This document shows positions 1 through 6,399 of a stretch of DNA of 7,119 nucleotides, piece after piece. The DNA lies in assembly GCA_009177215.1 (NCBI GenBank), contig WFLY01000156.1:1-7119 (forward strand), given 5' to 3'. Both the position numbers and the translations under genes were made by a program. Source of the stretch: Bacillota bacterium (GTDB lineage: Bacteria > Bacillota > Clostridia > Lachnospirales > Lachnospiraceae). Under the pieces are notes generated by a model that worked only from the letters and a program-made list of their open reading frames with translations, was not told the DNA's origin and searched no databases. Within the stretch, counting starts at the first letter, position 1; every line of letters begins with the position of its first letter.

Positions 1-768
1 CCCTCTGTTTACTTCTGTGGGAAAATAAAATTGCAGCACTATCTCCATACCGTTTTTATGGAATGCTCTTACCAGCTCCTTAAATTCTGTTCCCGAGTCC
101 TCCCCTGCCGCATATGCCGCTTTGGGTGCATAATAATAACCTTTTGTATATCCCCAATAATTTAGCCTTGCCTCTTCCTTACCTTGGTAGCCGGGCGCTT
201 CCCCAGCGTCTGTGCCGGTCATTTCCAAAAACTCATAAACAGGCTGCAGCTCCACAGTAGTAATCCCGCTTTCCTTCAAATAAGGGATTTTTTCAGTCAA
301 TCCTGCAAAGGTGCCTCTGTTTGCCACTCCGGAAGAAACATGTTTTGTAAAACCCCTCACATGAAGGCAATAACAAATACAATCTTTATAAGGTATTCTG
401 GGCTTTACATCATTCTGCCAGTCAAAGCTTCGATTCTCGATAACAGCCTTTAACTCATTATCTCTGCGCTCTTTTCCATAAACTTCCTTACCGAAAAAGC
501 CTCTTGCATAAGGGTCTGCAAAAATATTATCCTCTTCATAAAACTGATATGCCACCTTGTGGGCATCTATATTCTTCACATACTTACAATAAATATTGCC
601 CAGTCTTTCCTCGGGTGAAAATGCAATTTTCACTTGCGGATGTCCTGTTTTTCTATCGTATAAAATAATACCGCAGTTATCCGCTTTTGACGCAATAGCA
701 AAGCGAATCCCTTCCGTCTCTCTATGCGCTCCTAACGGATACGGTACAAACCTATCTTTTCCTGCCAT
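1..768 (-). CDS. GH13 glycogen-debranching-enzyme-like protein, N-terminal part (cut by left window edge)
   Basis: 256 codons read without a stop from ATG at 768 to the left edge; the C-terminus lies outside. Residues about 8-100 look like the N-terminal beta-sandwich (CBM48/isoamylase N type; PYPLGAHRE near the start, NIFADPYARGFFG at 81-93). The GH13 barrel starts at about 126 with CYCLHVRGFTKH (132-143), then GTFAGLTEKIPYLKESGITTVELQP (152-176) and NYWGYTKGYYYAPKAAYA (203-220), the order seen in GlgX/isoamylase/pullulanase-type enzymes acting on alpha-1,6 branches of glycogen or starch in the cytoplasm (no signal peptide). Odd point: conserved region I, normally DVVxNH, reads VLQFYFPTEVN at 244-254, so the Asp and the Asn-His are missing. 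The other catalytic residues are off the window, so activity is uncertain and I give no symbol. GGAAAGG lies about 12 nt before the ATG, a rather long spacing. The gene is divergent from the DUF1292 gene and probably controlled by the dyad at 832-856. Confidence 0.85.
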   Translation of the reverse strand, partial: MAGKDRFVPYPLGAHRETEGIRFAIASKADNCGIILYDRKTGHPQVKIAFSPEERLGNIYCKYVKNIDAHKVAYQFYEEDNIFADPYARGFFGKEVYGKERRDNELKAVIENRSFDWQNDVKPRIPYKDCICYCLHVRGFTKHVSSGVANRGTFAGLTEKIPYLKESGITTVELQPVYEFLEMTGTDAGEAPGYQGKEEARLNYWGYTKGYYYAPKAAYAAGEDSGTEFKELVRAFHKNGMEIVLQFYFPTEVNRG

Positions 769-831
769 TTAACAACCATGCCTTTCCAATATCCTGCATT
801 TTCCATTCTACGCAACCATGTATAAACAATC

Positions 832-856
832 TAATAAATATGTAACATATTTATTA
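832..856. promoter_or_regulatory. Candidate operator: perfect 25-bp inverted repeat
   Basis: The arms TAATAAATATGT (832-843) and ACATATTTATTA (845-856) are perfect reverse complements, separated by the single base A844. The dyad overlaps the predicted -10 (853-858) and start point (about 846) of the debranching-like gene, the classic place for a dimeric repressor. It is centred about 55 bp upstream of the predicted DUF1292 start. It is not a terminator: it is almost all A/T and has no suitable T-tract. I cannot name the regulator. An AT-rich chance palindrome is possible, but 12 perfect base pairs exactly at a start site is suggestive. Confidence 0.55.
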
Positions 857-881
857 TAATGTATTGCAGAAAAAATCACAA
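853..881 (-). promoter_or_regulatory. Predicted sigma-A promoter of the debranching-like gene
   Basis: On the minus strand, -35 TTGTGA (881-876), a 17-bp spacer and a consensus -10 TATAAT (858-853). Transcription would start near 846, giving a leader of about 78 nt before the ATG at 768. The -35 lies inside the spacer of the divergent DUF1292 promoter. Confidence 0.55.
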
Positions 882-892
882 GCAGTTATACT
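864..892 (+). promoter_or_regulatory. Predicted sigma-A promoter of the DUF1292 gene
   Basis: -35 TTGCAG (864-869), a 17-bp spacer and -10 TATACT (887-892, five of six consensus bases). Start expected near 899, about 36 nt before the ATG. The -35 is weak. A perfect TATAAT also lies at 855-860, but I see no acceptable -35 for it on this strand. Confidence 0.45.
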
Positions 893-934
893 TATGAGAA
901 AAGATAAAAAGTAACAGTAAAAAGGAGAATCTAT

Positions 935-1255
935 ATGGCAAAACGAGATGATTATGAAGCTGAAGAAATGACCCTGACTCTGGATCTGGACGATGGTACC
1001 TCCGTTACCTGCGCCGTAATTACTATTCTTACCGTAGAGTCCAAGGATTATATCGTGGTTCTTCCCTTAGACGAAAACGGTGAAAACTCTGACGGTGAAG
1101 TCTGGTTCTACCGCTACAGTGAAAATCCCGACGACCCTAACGAGGAACCCCAGCTGGGATATATTGATGACGATGACGAATATGAGACTGTTGTAGATGC
1201 TTTTGACGAGTATCTGGACAACTGCGAGTTTGATGAGGTTGTGGACGAGCCGTAG
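935..1255 (+). CDS. DUF1292 family protein (small, highly acidic, YrzB-like)
   Basis: A 106-residue protein of unknown function. Family signature: an N-terminal MTLTLDLDDGTSVTCAVI stretch (12-29), the core YIVVLPLDENGE (39-50), EVWFYRYSE (55-63), then an acidic tail with IDDDDEYETVVDAFDEYL (77-94). I count 35 Asp/Glu against 4 Lys/Arg. There is no signal peptide or membrane segment, so it should be cytosolic. The start is well set by AAAGGAG at 921-927, 7 nt before the ATG. In many Firmicutes the yrzB homologue sits beside a Holliday-junction resolvase-like gene and alaS; here it stands alone, divergent from the debranching-like gene and convergent with the helicase gene. The family assignment is confident; the function is not known to me and should not be guessed. 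Confidence 0.9.
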   Translation: MAKRDDYEAEEMTLTLDLDDGTSVTCAVITILTVESKDYIVVLPLDENGENSDGEVWFYRYSENPDDPNEEPQLGYIDDDDEYETVVDAFDEYLDNCEFDEVVDEP

Positions 1256-1264
1256 CCTCTTTCC

Positions 1265-3232
1265 TTAAAATAATGGATTTAAGAATCTGGATGGCAGTCT
1301 GGGGCGTTTTCCCGTACCGGTAAGGTAGGAAAGCTCCAGATTTTCTTTTGCCCTTGTCATTGCAACATAAAAAATTCTCCTCTCCTCCTCACATTCCTCC
1401 ACACTGCACAAATTCCCGTGGGGGTAAATCCCCTCATTACAATCCGGTATCCAAACACTGTCAAATTCCAGCCCCTTTGCCCCGTGTACGGTCATTAGCC
1501 AAACGGCTGAATCCTGTAAATTATTCTCCTGCTTCATCTCCTGTAAGCTCTGCGCATAGCTTCTTTGAGTCTCCTTCCATTTTTCAAGGCTTTCATATCC
1601 GGCGGCGTCCGCTCCCAGCCAATCGAGAATTTCCTGCCAACCCTCATATTTTTCAGGTTTTTTCTCCGAAAGCTTTTTCAGATAAACGTCATATCCCATC
1701 GCCCGCTTGATATACTGGACTCCCAAATAAAGGGGCATTTGACCTATATAATCCAACTGCGTCTTAAGCTTTTCTAAGGCTCGAAACATTCTCATCTTAT
1801 TATCTGTGCACTGCTTTTCTCCACCGTTTCTTATGTGGTGAAGCATTTGCGAAATATCCCCTGCATTCTCCCCCACTGCTTCCCTGCTTATGTATCTGAA
1901 CGGCTTATTCATTATCCTCAGAAAAGCCTCCCTGCTCCATTCCCCTGCCGCCAACCCAAGATATGACATTATGTCCTTTACTATAAAATGCTCATAGATG
2001 CTTTCGGATTTTTCTTTCATAATGTAAGGTATATTCCTTTTATCCAGTGTGACCGCAAACCGCTGCATCTGCAAATTCGTGCGGAACAAAACCGCACGGC
2101 TTTGGCTTTTTGGAGCCTGACACAGCCGGCATGCCACATCTTGATACTGTGCCTCCTGCGTTCCGAAAAAGCTTATTTTCACCCCATAATTTTTCTTCCG
2201 CAGCGAGGTGCTTTGCTCCGGCTGGCATTCCCGGCACTTCTCCTTCCATGCATACAACTTTTTGGGGTATCGACTTTTGTTCTCCCCAATCACCTTTAGG
2301 GAAGAATCCACAATTTCCTGACTGCTGCGGTAATTGATATCCAATAGCAGCTTTTCCGCAAGAAACTCCTCCTCGAATCTTTTCAGACAGGAGAAATCAG
2401 CTCCCCGGAAGCTGTAGATTGACTGATCGTCGTCTCCCACCGCAAAAAGTGAATAGGGCGGCTTGGCAAGCAATGAAACCACTTTGTACTGAGAAGGGTT
2501 AATGTCTTGAAACTCATCTAGTAAAATATAATCATAGCGCTCCTGCCAAAGGCTTCTCAAAGCCTTGTCCGTCTCAAGCATTTTTCCGCACTCATAGACC
2601 ATATCGTCAAAATCCATTCCTCCTCTGCTTTTTCTCACCCTCTCGTATTCCCGAAAAATATTTTCAAAGCTTTTCTGCCGGCTTGGAGACACCTTTCTCT
2701 TCGCAGCCGCCATATTTCCGGTATTCTTGTAATAGCCTATAGCCCCTAGTAGCTCGTCTGCCGCCGTTTCCGCAGCCGTAGCATCTCCGGCTGCGTTTTC
2801 TTTTCCTGCTGTTCCCGGAGTGTTCACATCAATACTTCCTTGTTCCTCCCTATAATATTTCCCGACTATAGGCAACAGTAGCTTTTTCTTTTGTACCGCA
2901 AACATTATTTGATTGGATTTTAAAACATGGGATTTTTTAAGGATGTGATAAAAAATTGAATGAAAGGTTCCGAAATTAACCGGGATATTTGCACCTGCCC
3001 CAACTCCCGCCTGCCTGTAAAAACGGCTCTGCATGGAGAGTGCTGCTTGCTTTGTAAAAGTTATCACCAAAATTTTCTCCGGAGGAACCATTTTTCTCTC
3101 TAACAGATAAAAAATACGCTGAATCACGACGGTTGTTTTTCCGGAGCCGGGCCCCGCCAATACAAGCAACGGGCCCTCTCCGTGTGTCACAGCTCTTCGC
3201 TGTGATACGTTTAATTGTTCCAGATTAAGCAT
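1265..3232 (-). CDS. UvrD/PcrA/Rep-type superfamily 1A ATP-dependent DNA helicase (short form)
   Basis: A 655-residue 3'-5' DNA helicase, cytoplasmic, expected in repair or replication restart. Motifs in order (numbered from the ATG at 3232): Q motif LNVSQRRAV (7-15), Walker [10 protein letters not shown] (26-34), TFTKQAA (58-64), Walker B LLDEFQD (237-243), motif [16 protein letters not shown] (266-278), NYRS (300-303), motif [12 protein letters not shown] (581-591), motif [15 protein letters not shown] (618-630). All catalytic positions look intact. It ends about 25 residues after motif VI, so it lacks the long C-terminal extension that makes PcrA/UvrD about 720 residues or more. An Ala-rich, low-complexity stretch at about 133-161 looks like an insert. 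Start: the frame is open to a TTG at 3247, but the ATG at 3232 directly precedes the Q-motif region and overlaps the end of gltX by 8 bp. There is no good Shine-Dalgarno, so translational coupling to gltX is likely. Could be annotated pcrA, uvrD or simply UvrD-helicase family. Confidence 0.95.
   Translation of the reverse strand: MLNLEQLNVSQRRAVTHGEGPLLVLAGPGSGKTTVVIQRIFYLLERKMVPPEKILVITFTKQAALSMQSRFYRQAGVGAGANIPVNFGTFHSIFYHILKKSHVLKSNQIMFAVQKKKLLLPIVGKYYREEQGSIDVNTPGTAGKENAAGDATAAETAADELLGAIGYYKNTGNMAAAKRKVSPSRQKSFENIFREYERVRKSRGGMDFDDMVYECGKMLETDKALRSLWQERYDYILLDEFQDINPSQYKVVSLLAKPPYSLFAVGDDDQSIYSFRGADFSCLKRFEEEFLAEKLLLDINYRSSQEIVDSSLKVIGENKSRYPKKLYAWKEKCRECQPEQSTSLRKKNYGVKISFFGTQEAQYQDVACRLCQAPKSQSRAVLFRTNLQMQRFAVTLDKRNIPYIMKEKSESIYEHFIVKDIMSYLGLAAGEWSREAFLRIMNKPFRYISREAVGENAGDISQMLHHIRNGGEKQCTDNKMRMFRALEKLKTQLDYIGQMPLYLGVQYIKRAMGYDVYLKKLSEKKPEKYEGWQEILDWLGADAAGYESLEKWKETQRSYAQSLQEMKQENNLQDSAVWLMTVHGAKGLEFDSVWIPDCNEGIYPHGNLCSVEECEEERRIFYVAMTRAKENLELSYLTGTGKRPRLPSRFLNPLF
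1284..1349 (+). terminator. Weak terminator-like inverted repeat after the DUF1292 gene
   Basis: AATCTGGA (1284-1291) pairs perfectly with TCCAGATT (1335-1342), and the second arm runs straight into TTCTTTT (1343-1349). It begins 28 bp after the DUF1292 stop, but the loop is about 43 nt and the structure lies inside the 3' end of the opposite-strand helicase gene. It is the only stem plus T-tract I can find for the DUF1292 transcript. Low confidence. Confidence 0.25.
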
Positions 3233-4682
3233 TTTGCAAAAGCTCAATACCCTTGCGGATTCTTTTTAAGGATTCCTCCTTACCCAAAACCTCCATGATT
3301 TCGGTAGCTCCCGCAGGGGTCATCTGCTTGCCGGACACAGCTGTACGAATGGGCCACATTACATAGCCGTTCTTACAGCCCTTCTCCTCCACATATTTCA
3401 CAAGAGTCTGATACAGCCCGTCGTTACTGTAATCCTCCTGCGCCTCCAGCAAGGGCAATACCTCTGTAAGCACCTCCAAGGAGGAAGCACTGTCCGTTTT
3501 CATCTTCTTGTGAGTGTACATTGCCACATCATATTCCGGCAGCTCTTCAAAGAAATCAACATGCTCCGCAATATCGGGAAATACCTCAATTCGGGTCTTT
3601 ACCATAGCAGCAATTTTCTTTAAATCAAAGTCCTTTTTCAGTGTCTGCTTTAAATACGGCTCCGCCATCTCATCGAATACATCAACATCCATTGCTTTTA
3701 AATATTCGCCGTTCATCCACCTAAGCTTTACAATATCAAATACTGCGGGGGATTTACTGATTCTGTGGTAATCAAAATTCTTGATTAGCTCGTCCAAGGT
3801 AAAAATTTCGCAGTTATCCTCAGGGCTCCAGCCCAGCAGCGCCACATAGTTGATAATCGCCTCCGTCAAAAAGCCCTGCTCCAGCAAATCCTCAAAGGAG
3901 GAATGTCCGCTCCTCTTAGACAATTTCTTATGATTTTCGTCGGTAATTAGGGGCAGATGGATATAGACCGGGACCTCCCAGCCAAATGCCTCATAAAGTC
4001 TCACATATTTGGGTGACGAGGAAAGATATTCATTTCCCCTGACTACATGGGTAATATTCATAGTATGGTCATCCACAACATTTGCAAAATTGTAGGTGGG
4101 ATAGCCGTCCGATTTGATGAGTATCATATCGTCCAGCTCCCCATTGTCCACAGTAATATCCCCGTATAGTTCATCATGGAAAGTGGTTGTTCCCTCTGTA
4201 GGGTTGTTCTGACGGATGACAAAGGGCTTTCCCGCCGCAAGGTTTGCATCAACCTCTTCCTTGGTAAGTGAAAGGCAATGTTTGTCGTAAATCATGATTT
4301 CCTTGCCCTCCACAATTTCCGTTTTCAGGGAGGCAAGCCTGTCCTTGTCACAGAAGCAATAATATGCCTCACCCTTGTCAATCAGTTCCTTGGCGTATGT
4401 CATATAAATACCTGTTTTCATACGCTCACTCTGTACATAGGGTCCGTAGCCTCCGTCCTTGTCGGGACCTTCGTCATGCTTAAGTCCTGCCTTCTCCAGA
4501 GTACGGTAAATAATTTCGGTAGCGCCCTCCACAAATCTCTCCTGATCCGTATCTTCAATGCGCAGCATAAAGTCTCCTCCCTCATGCTTGGCAATCAAAA
4601 ACTCATATAATGCGGAACGCAGGTTGCCTACATGCATTTTACCGGTGGGGCTGGGTGCGTACCGTGTCCTTATCTTTGTCAT
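3225..4682 (-). CDS. gltX: Glutamyl-tRNA synthetase (class I)
   Basis: 485 residues, the usual length. Charges tRNA-Glu with glutamate using ATP and releases pyrophosphate; cytoplasmic. The N-terminus has the class I HIGH-type signature in [12 protein letters not shown] (9-20), then LRIEDTD (40-46). A partial zinc-type motif follows: C109-x-C111, then C136 after 24 residues, with Leu138 where a His ligand is often found. [10 protein letters not shown] (216-225) and the KMSKS-type loop KLSKR (253-257) follow, then LLGWSPED (282-289). The anticodon-binding C-terminus ends with [11 protein letters not shown] (442-452) and a LGKEES segment. Start at ATG 4682: AAAGGA at 4696-4701 is 13 nt away, longer than ideal, but [14 protein letters not shown] leaves no room for another start. 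Lies 147 bp after the hydrogenase gene, with a likely promoter in that gap, and overlaps the helicase gene. In Gram-positives this enzyme is often non-discriminating and works with GatCAB; nothing here decides that. Confidence 0.98.
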   Translation of the reverse strand: MTKIRTRYAPSPTGKMHVGNLRSALYEFLIAKHEGGDFMLRIEDTDQERFVEGATEIIYRTLEKAGLKHDEGPDKDGGYGPYVQSERMKTGIYMTYAKELIDKGEAYYCFCDKDRLASLKTEIVEGKEIMIYDKHCLSLTKEEVDANLAAGKPFVIRQNNPTEGTTTFHDELYGDITVDNGELDDMILIKSDGYPTYNFANVVDDHTMNITHVVRGNEYLSSSPKYVRLYEAFGWEVPVYIHLPLITDENHKKLSKRSGHSSFEDLLEQGFLTEAIINYVALLGWSPEDNCEIFTLDELIKNFDYHRISKSPAVFDIVKLRWMNGEYLKAMDVDVFDEMAEPYLKQTLKKDFDLKKIAAMVKTRIEVFPDIAEHVDFFEELPEYDVAMYTHKKMKTDSASSLEVLTEVLPLLEAQEDYSNDGLYQTLVKYVEEKGCKNGYVMWPIRTAVSGKQMTPAGATEIMEVLGKEESLKRIRKGIELLQNA

Positions 4683-4783
4683 AGCTAGTTATTTTTCCTT
4701 TCTTAATGCTGGTTTTTTGCCCTTTGCTTTTCTGCTTTGGGGTGTTTAGAAAACTCTTCCGGCAGCTTCTGCCATATTTACCT

Positions 4784-4812
4784 ATTTTATCTTCTTTTCA
4801 CAAAATCTGCAA
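4784..4812 (-). promoter_or_regulatory. Candidate promoter for gltX-helicase
   Basis: On the minus strand, -35 TTGCAG (4812-4807), a 17-bp spacer and -10 TAAAAT (4789-4784). Predicted start near 4777, with a leader of about 95 nt before gltX. An overlapping alternative, TTGTGA then TAAATA at 17 bp, lies slightly downstream. The 147-bp gap is by far the largest in the minus-strand run, which supports a new transcript here. The leader is too short for a T-box and shows no T-box core. Confidence 0.4.
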
Positions 4813-4829
4813 TGTAAATTTCATGCTGG

Positions 4830-6350
4830 TCATTCCAGAACACAATCCTGTCCGCAGTCTTCGTCGGGAACCGCCTTGGGAGCCGACTGTTTGAACTTCT
4901 CCAGTTCCTTTGCAGCCAAAGATACGGCTATGTTGGTTCCGGCTCCCGCGACACAGCCGCCGGGGCACGCCATTCCCTCTATCAGACAGCCGTTCATCCT
5001 GCCGCTCTTGGCAAGCAGCAATATTTTCCTACATTCGGCAAGGCTTTCCGCATGTTCAATATATACCTCCGTACAGGGATAATACTCATTAATACACTGT
5101 TCAATAGCGCTTGCAACGCCGCCTGCGACACCGTAGCCCCGCCCTGCGCCGGTTGCGTCCTGCATCTCGTCCATTGCCTTGATTTCCTCTAACAGAATCC
5201 CCCTTGCCTCAAACATTCCTGTAAGCTCCTCGAAGGTAATGACAAAATCCACGTCCGAGCGCACCGTCCTACGGCTCGCCTCCAGCTTCTTGGAAGCACA
5301 GGGTCCGATAAACACTACCGACGCATCGGGATGCTCCTTTTTAATCACTCTTGCAGTTGCCACCATAGGGGTCAGCTCATTGCTGATTTTATCAATAGTC
5401 TCAGGGAACAATGTCTTTGCCATCATGGACCATGAAGGACAGCAGGAGGTCAGGGCAAATGCCTGATTACCGCTAGCGACCTCCTTCACATAATGCTCCG
5501 CCTCTGCCATACAGCCCATATCGGCGCCGATTGCCGTCTCATACACATCCGCAAAGCCCAGCTCCTTAAGCGCCGTCTTGAACATATCCGGTGTCACCTT
5601 AGGGCCAAACTGTCCTACAAAGGCCGGCGCCACCTGCGCAATAATCTTCCTGCCTGACTGCATGGCGCGGATAAGCTGAAAAATCTGGGATTTATCGGCA
5701 ATGGCGCCAAATGGACAACTCACCATGCATTGTCCGCAGGACACACACATATCATTGTCAATCACGGCACGCCCTACCTTGTCGGACTTGATGGCATTGA
5801 TGCCACATGCCGCCTTGCAGGGTCTCTCCTTGTGACAAATTGCGTCATAAGGACAGACCTGTTTACAGCGCCCGCACTTAATACATTTTTCCTGATCGAT
5901 TATGGATTTACCGTTAACCATAGTGATTGCATCCCTCGGACAGACCGCCTGACAGGGATGCGCCACACAGCCCATACAGGAGCTGGTAATCTCATAACAA
6001 TTCTCAGGACAGGCGTTACAGGCGGAAGGGATTACCTGCATAAGAGGCGGCTCATAATATTTTTCGTCAATATTGCTCTCCTCTAGCCCCTGTGTCAGAT
6101 GACCCGGTCGTTCTCTGTTCTCCGGTCTTAAGCTCATGCCCATAGCAAGGCGGATACGCTCTCTGATAATCGCCCTGTCACGATACACGCTCTCCCAATA
6201 AACCGATTCTTCATAATCTACTATCTGATAAGGCAGTGCCTCCATATCGTCCTTTAGATTAGTGGAATGATATGCAAGATTCGCCACCTCTTTAAAAACC
6301 CTTCTGCGGCGCTGCCTTACCGGTGTGTCAATACCTCTCATACTGCTCAT
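4830..6350 (-). CDS. Monomeric [FeFe]-hydrogenase, group B type (B1/B3-like), with tandem ferredoxin modules
   Basis: 506 residues, no signal peptide, cytoplasmic. Expected reaction: reversible H2 formation from protons and electrons, probably via ferredoxin. The N-terminal half is cysteine-rich: C111/114/118, then C125/128/133/137 with C156/159/162/166, then C172/178/182 with C202/205/208/212. These make two ferredoxin-like modules whose half-units each end in a C-x-x-x-AI pattern. The C-terminal H-cluster domain has TSCCPSW (301-307), IGPCASKKLE (348-357) and EGMACPGGC (458-466). All four H-cluster cysteines (C304, C351, C462, C466) and the neighbouring proton-transfer Cys (C303) are present. 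GPC instead of MPC in the second motif and the domain order fit group B rather than the Clostridium HydA1 group A. The extreme C-terminus adds C499 and C503. Start at ATG 6350, with AGG 7 nt upstream; Met4 is less well placed. No maturases (HydEFG) or partner subunits are in the window. The gap to ppa is 49 bp. Confidence 0.93.
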   Translation of the reverse strand: MSSMRGIDTPVRQRRRRVFKEVANLAYHSTNLKDDMEALPYQIVDYEESVYWESVYRDRAIIRERIRLAMGMSLRPENRERPGHLTQGLEESNIDEKYYEPPLMQVIPSACNACPENCYEITSSCMGCVAHPCQAVCPRDAITMVNGKSIIDQEKCIKCGRCKQVCPYDAICHKERPCKAACGINAIKSDKVGRAVIDNDMCVSCGQCMVSCPFGAIADKSQIFQLIRAMQSGRKIIAQVAPAFVGQFGPKVTPDMFKTALKELGFADVYETAIGADMGCMAEAEHYVKEVASGNQAFALTSCCPSWSMMAKTLFPETIDKISNELTPMVATARVIKKEHPDASVVFIGPCASKKLEASRRTVRSDVDFVITFEELTGMFEARGILLEEIKAMDEMQDATGAGRGYGVAGGVASAIEQCINEYYPCTEVYIEHAESLAECRKILLLAKSGRMNGCLIEGMACPGGCVAGAGTNIAVSLAAKELEKFKQSAPKAVPDEDCGQDCVLE

Positions 6351-6399
6351 GCAAATACCTGCTTTCCATACGTTTATGAAATATAACTACTCTCTTACC

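Noticed and set aside
184..453. Open frame on the plus strand, 89 codons
   Set aside because: It lies entirely antisense to the debranching-like gene, has no ribosome binding site, and its product looks like no protein family. The minus-strand frame has clear GH13 homology.
769..779. Upstream ATG at 779 as a start for the debranching-like gene
   Set aside because: It is out of frame with the GH13 reading frame and reaches a stop after about 15 codons.
855..860. Consensus TATAAT on the plus strand as the DUF1292 -10
   Set aside because: ATTATAAT is self-complementary, so this match is shared with the minus-strand -10. On the plus strand no TTGACA-like hexamer lies 16-18 bp upstream.
1348..2337. 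Several plus-strand and one minus-strand open frames of 69-120 codons
   Set aside because: All lie within the helicase gene, whose motifs are continuous across the region. The products are low-complexity and lack family features or start signals.
4761..4773. Hairpin GGCAG-CTT-CTGCC between the hydrogenase and gltX, considered as a terminator
   Set aside because: The stem is only 5 bp and on the minus strand it is followed by GGAAGAG, not a T-run. At most a small leader hairpin.
4683..4829. T-box riboswitch ahead of gltX
   Set aside because: The gap is too short and shows neither the T-box core sequence nor a terminator/antiterminator pair.
5730..6086. 118-codon plus-strand open frame opposite the hydrogenase ferredoxin modules
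   Set aside because: It is antisense to the cysteine-rich motifs of the hydrogenase, which explain the sequence fully; no start signal and no recognisable product.
6351..6399. Promoter between ppa and the hydrogenase gene
   Set aside because: TATATT is present on the minus strand, but the nearest acceptable -35 (TTAAGA) is 22 bp away, too far; read-through from ppa is simpler.
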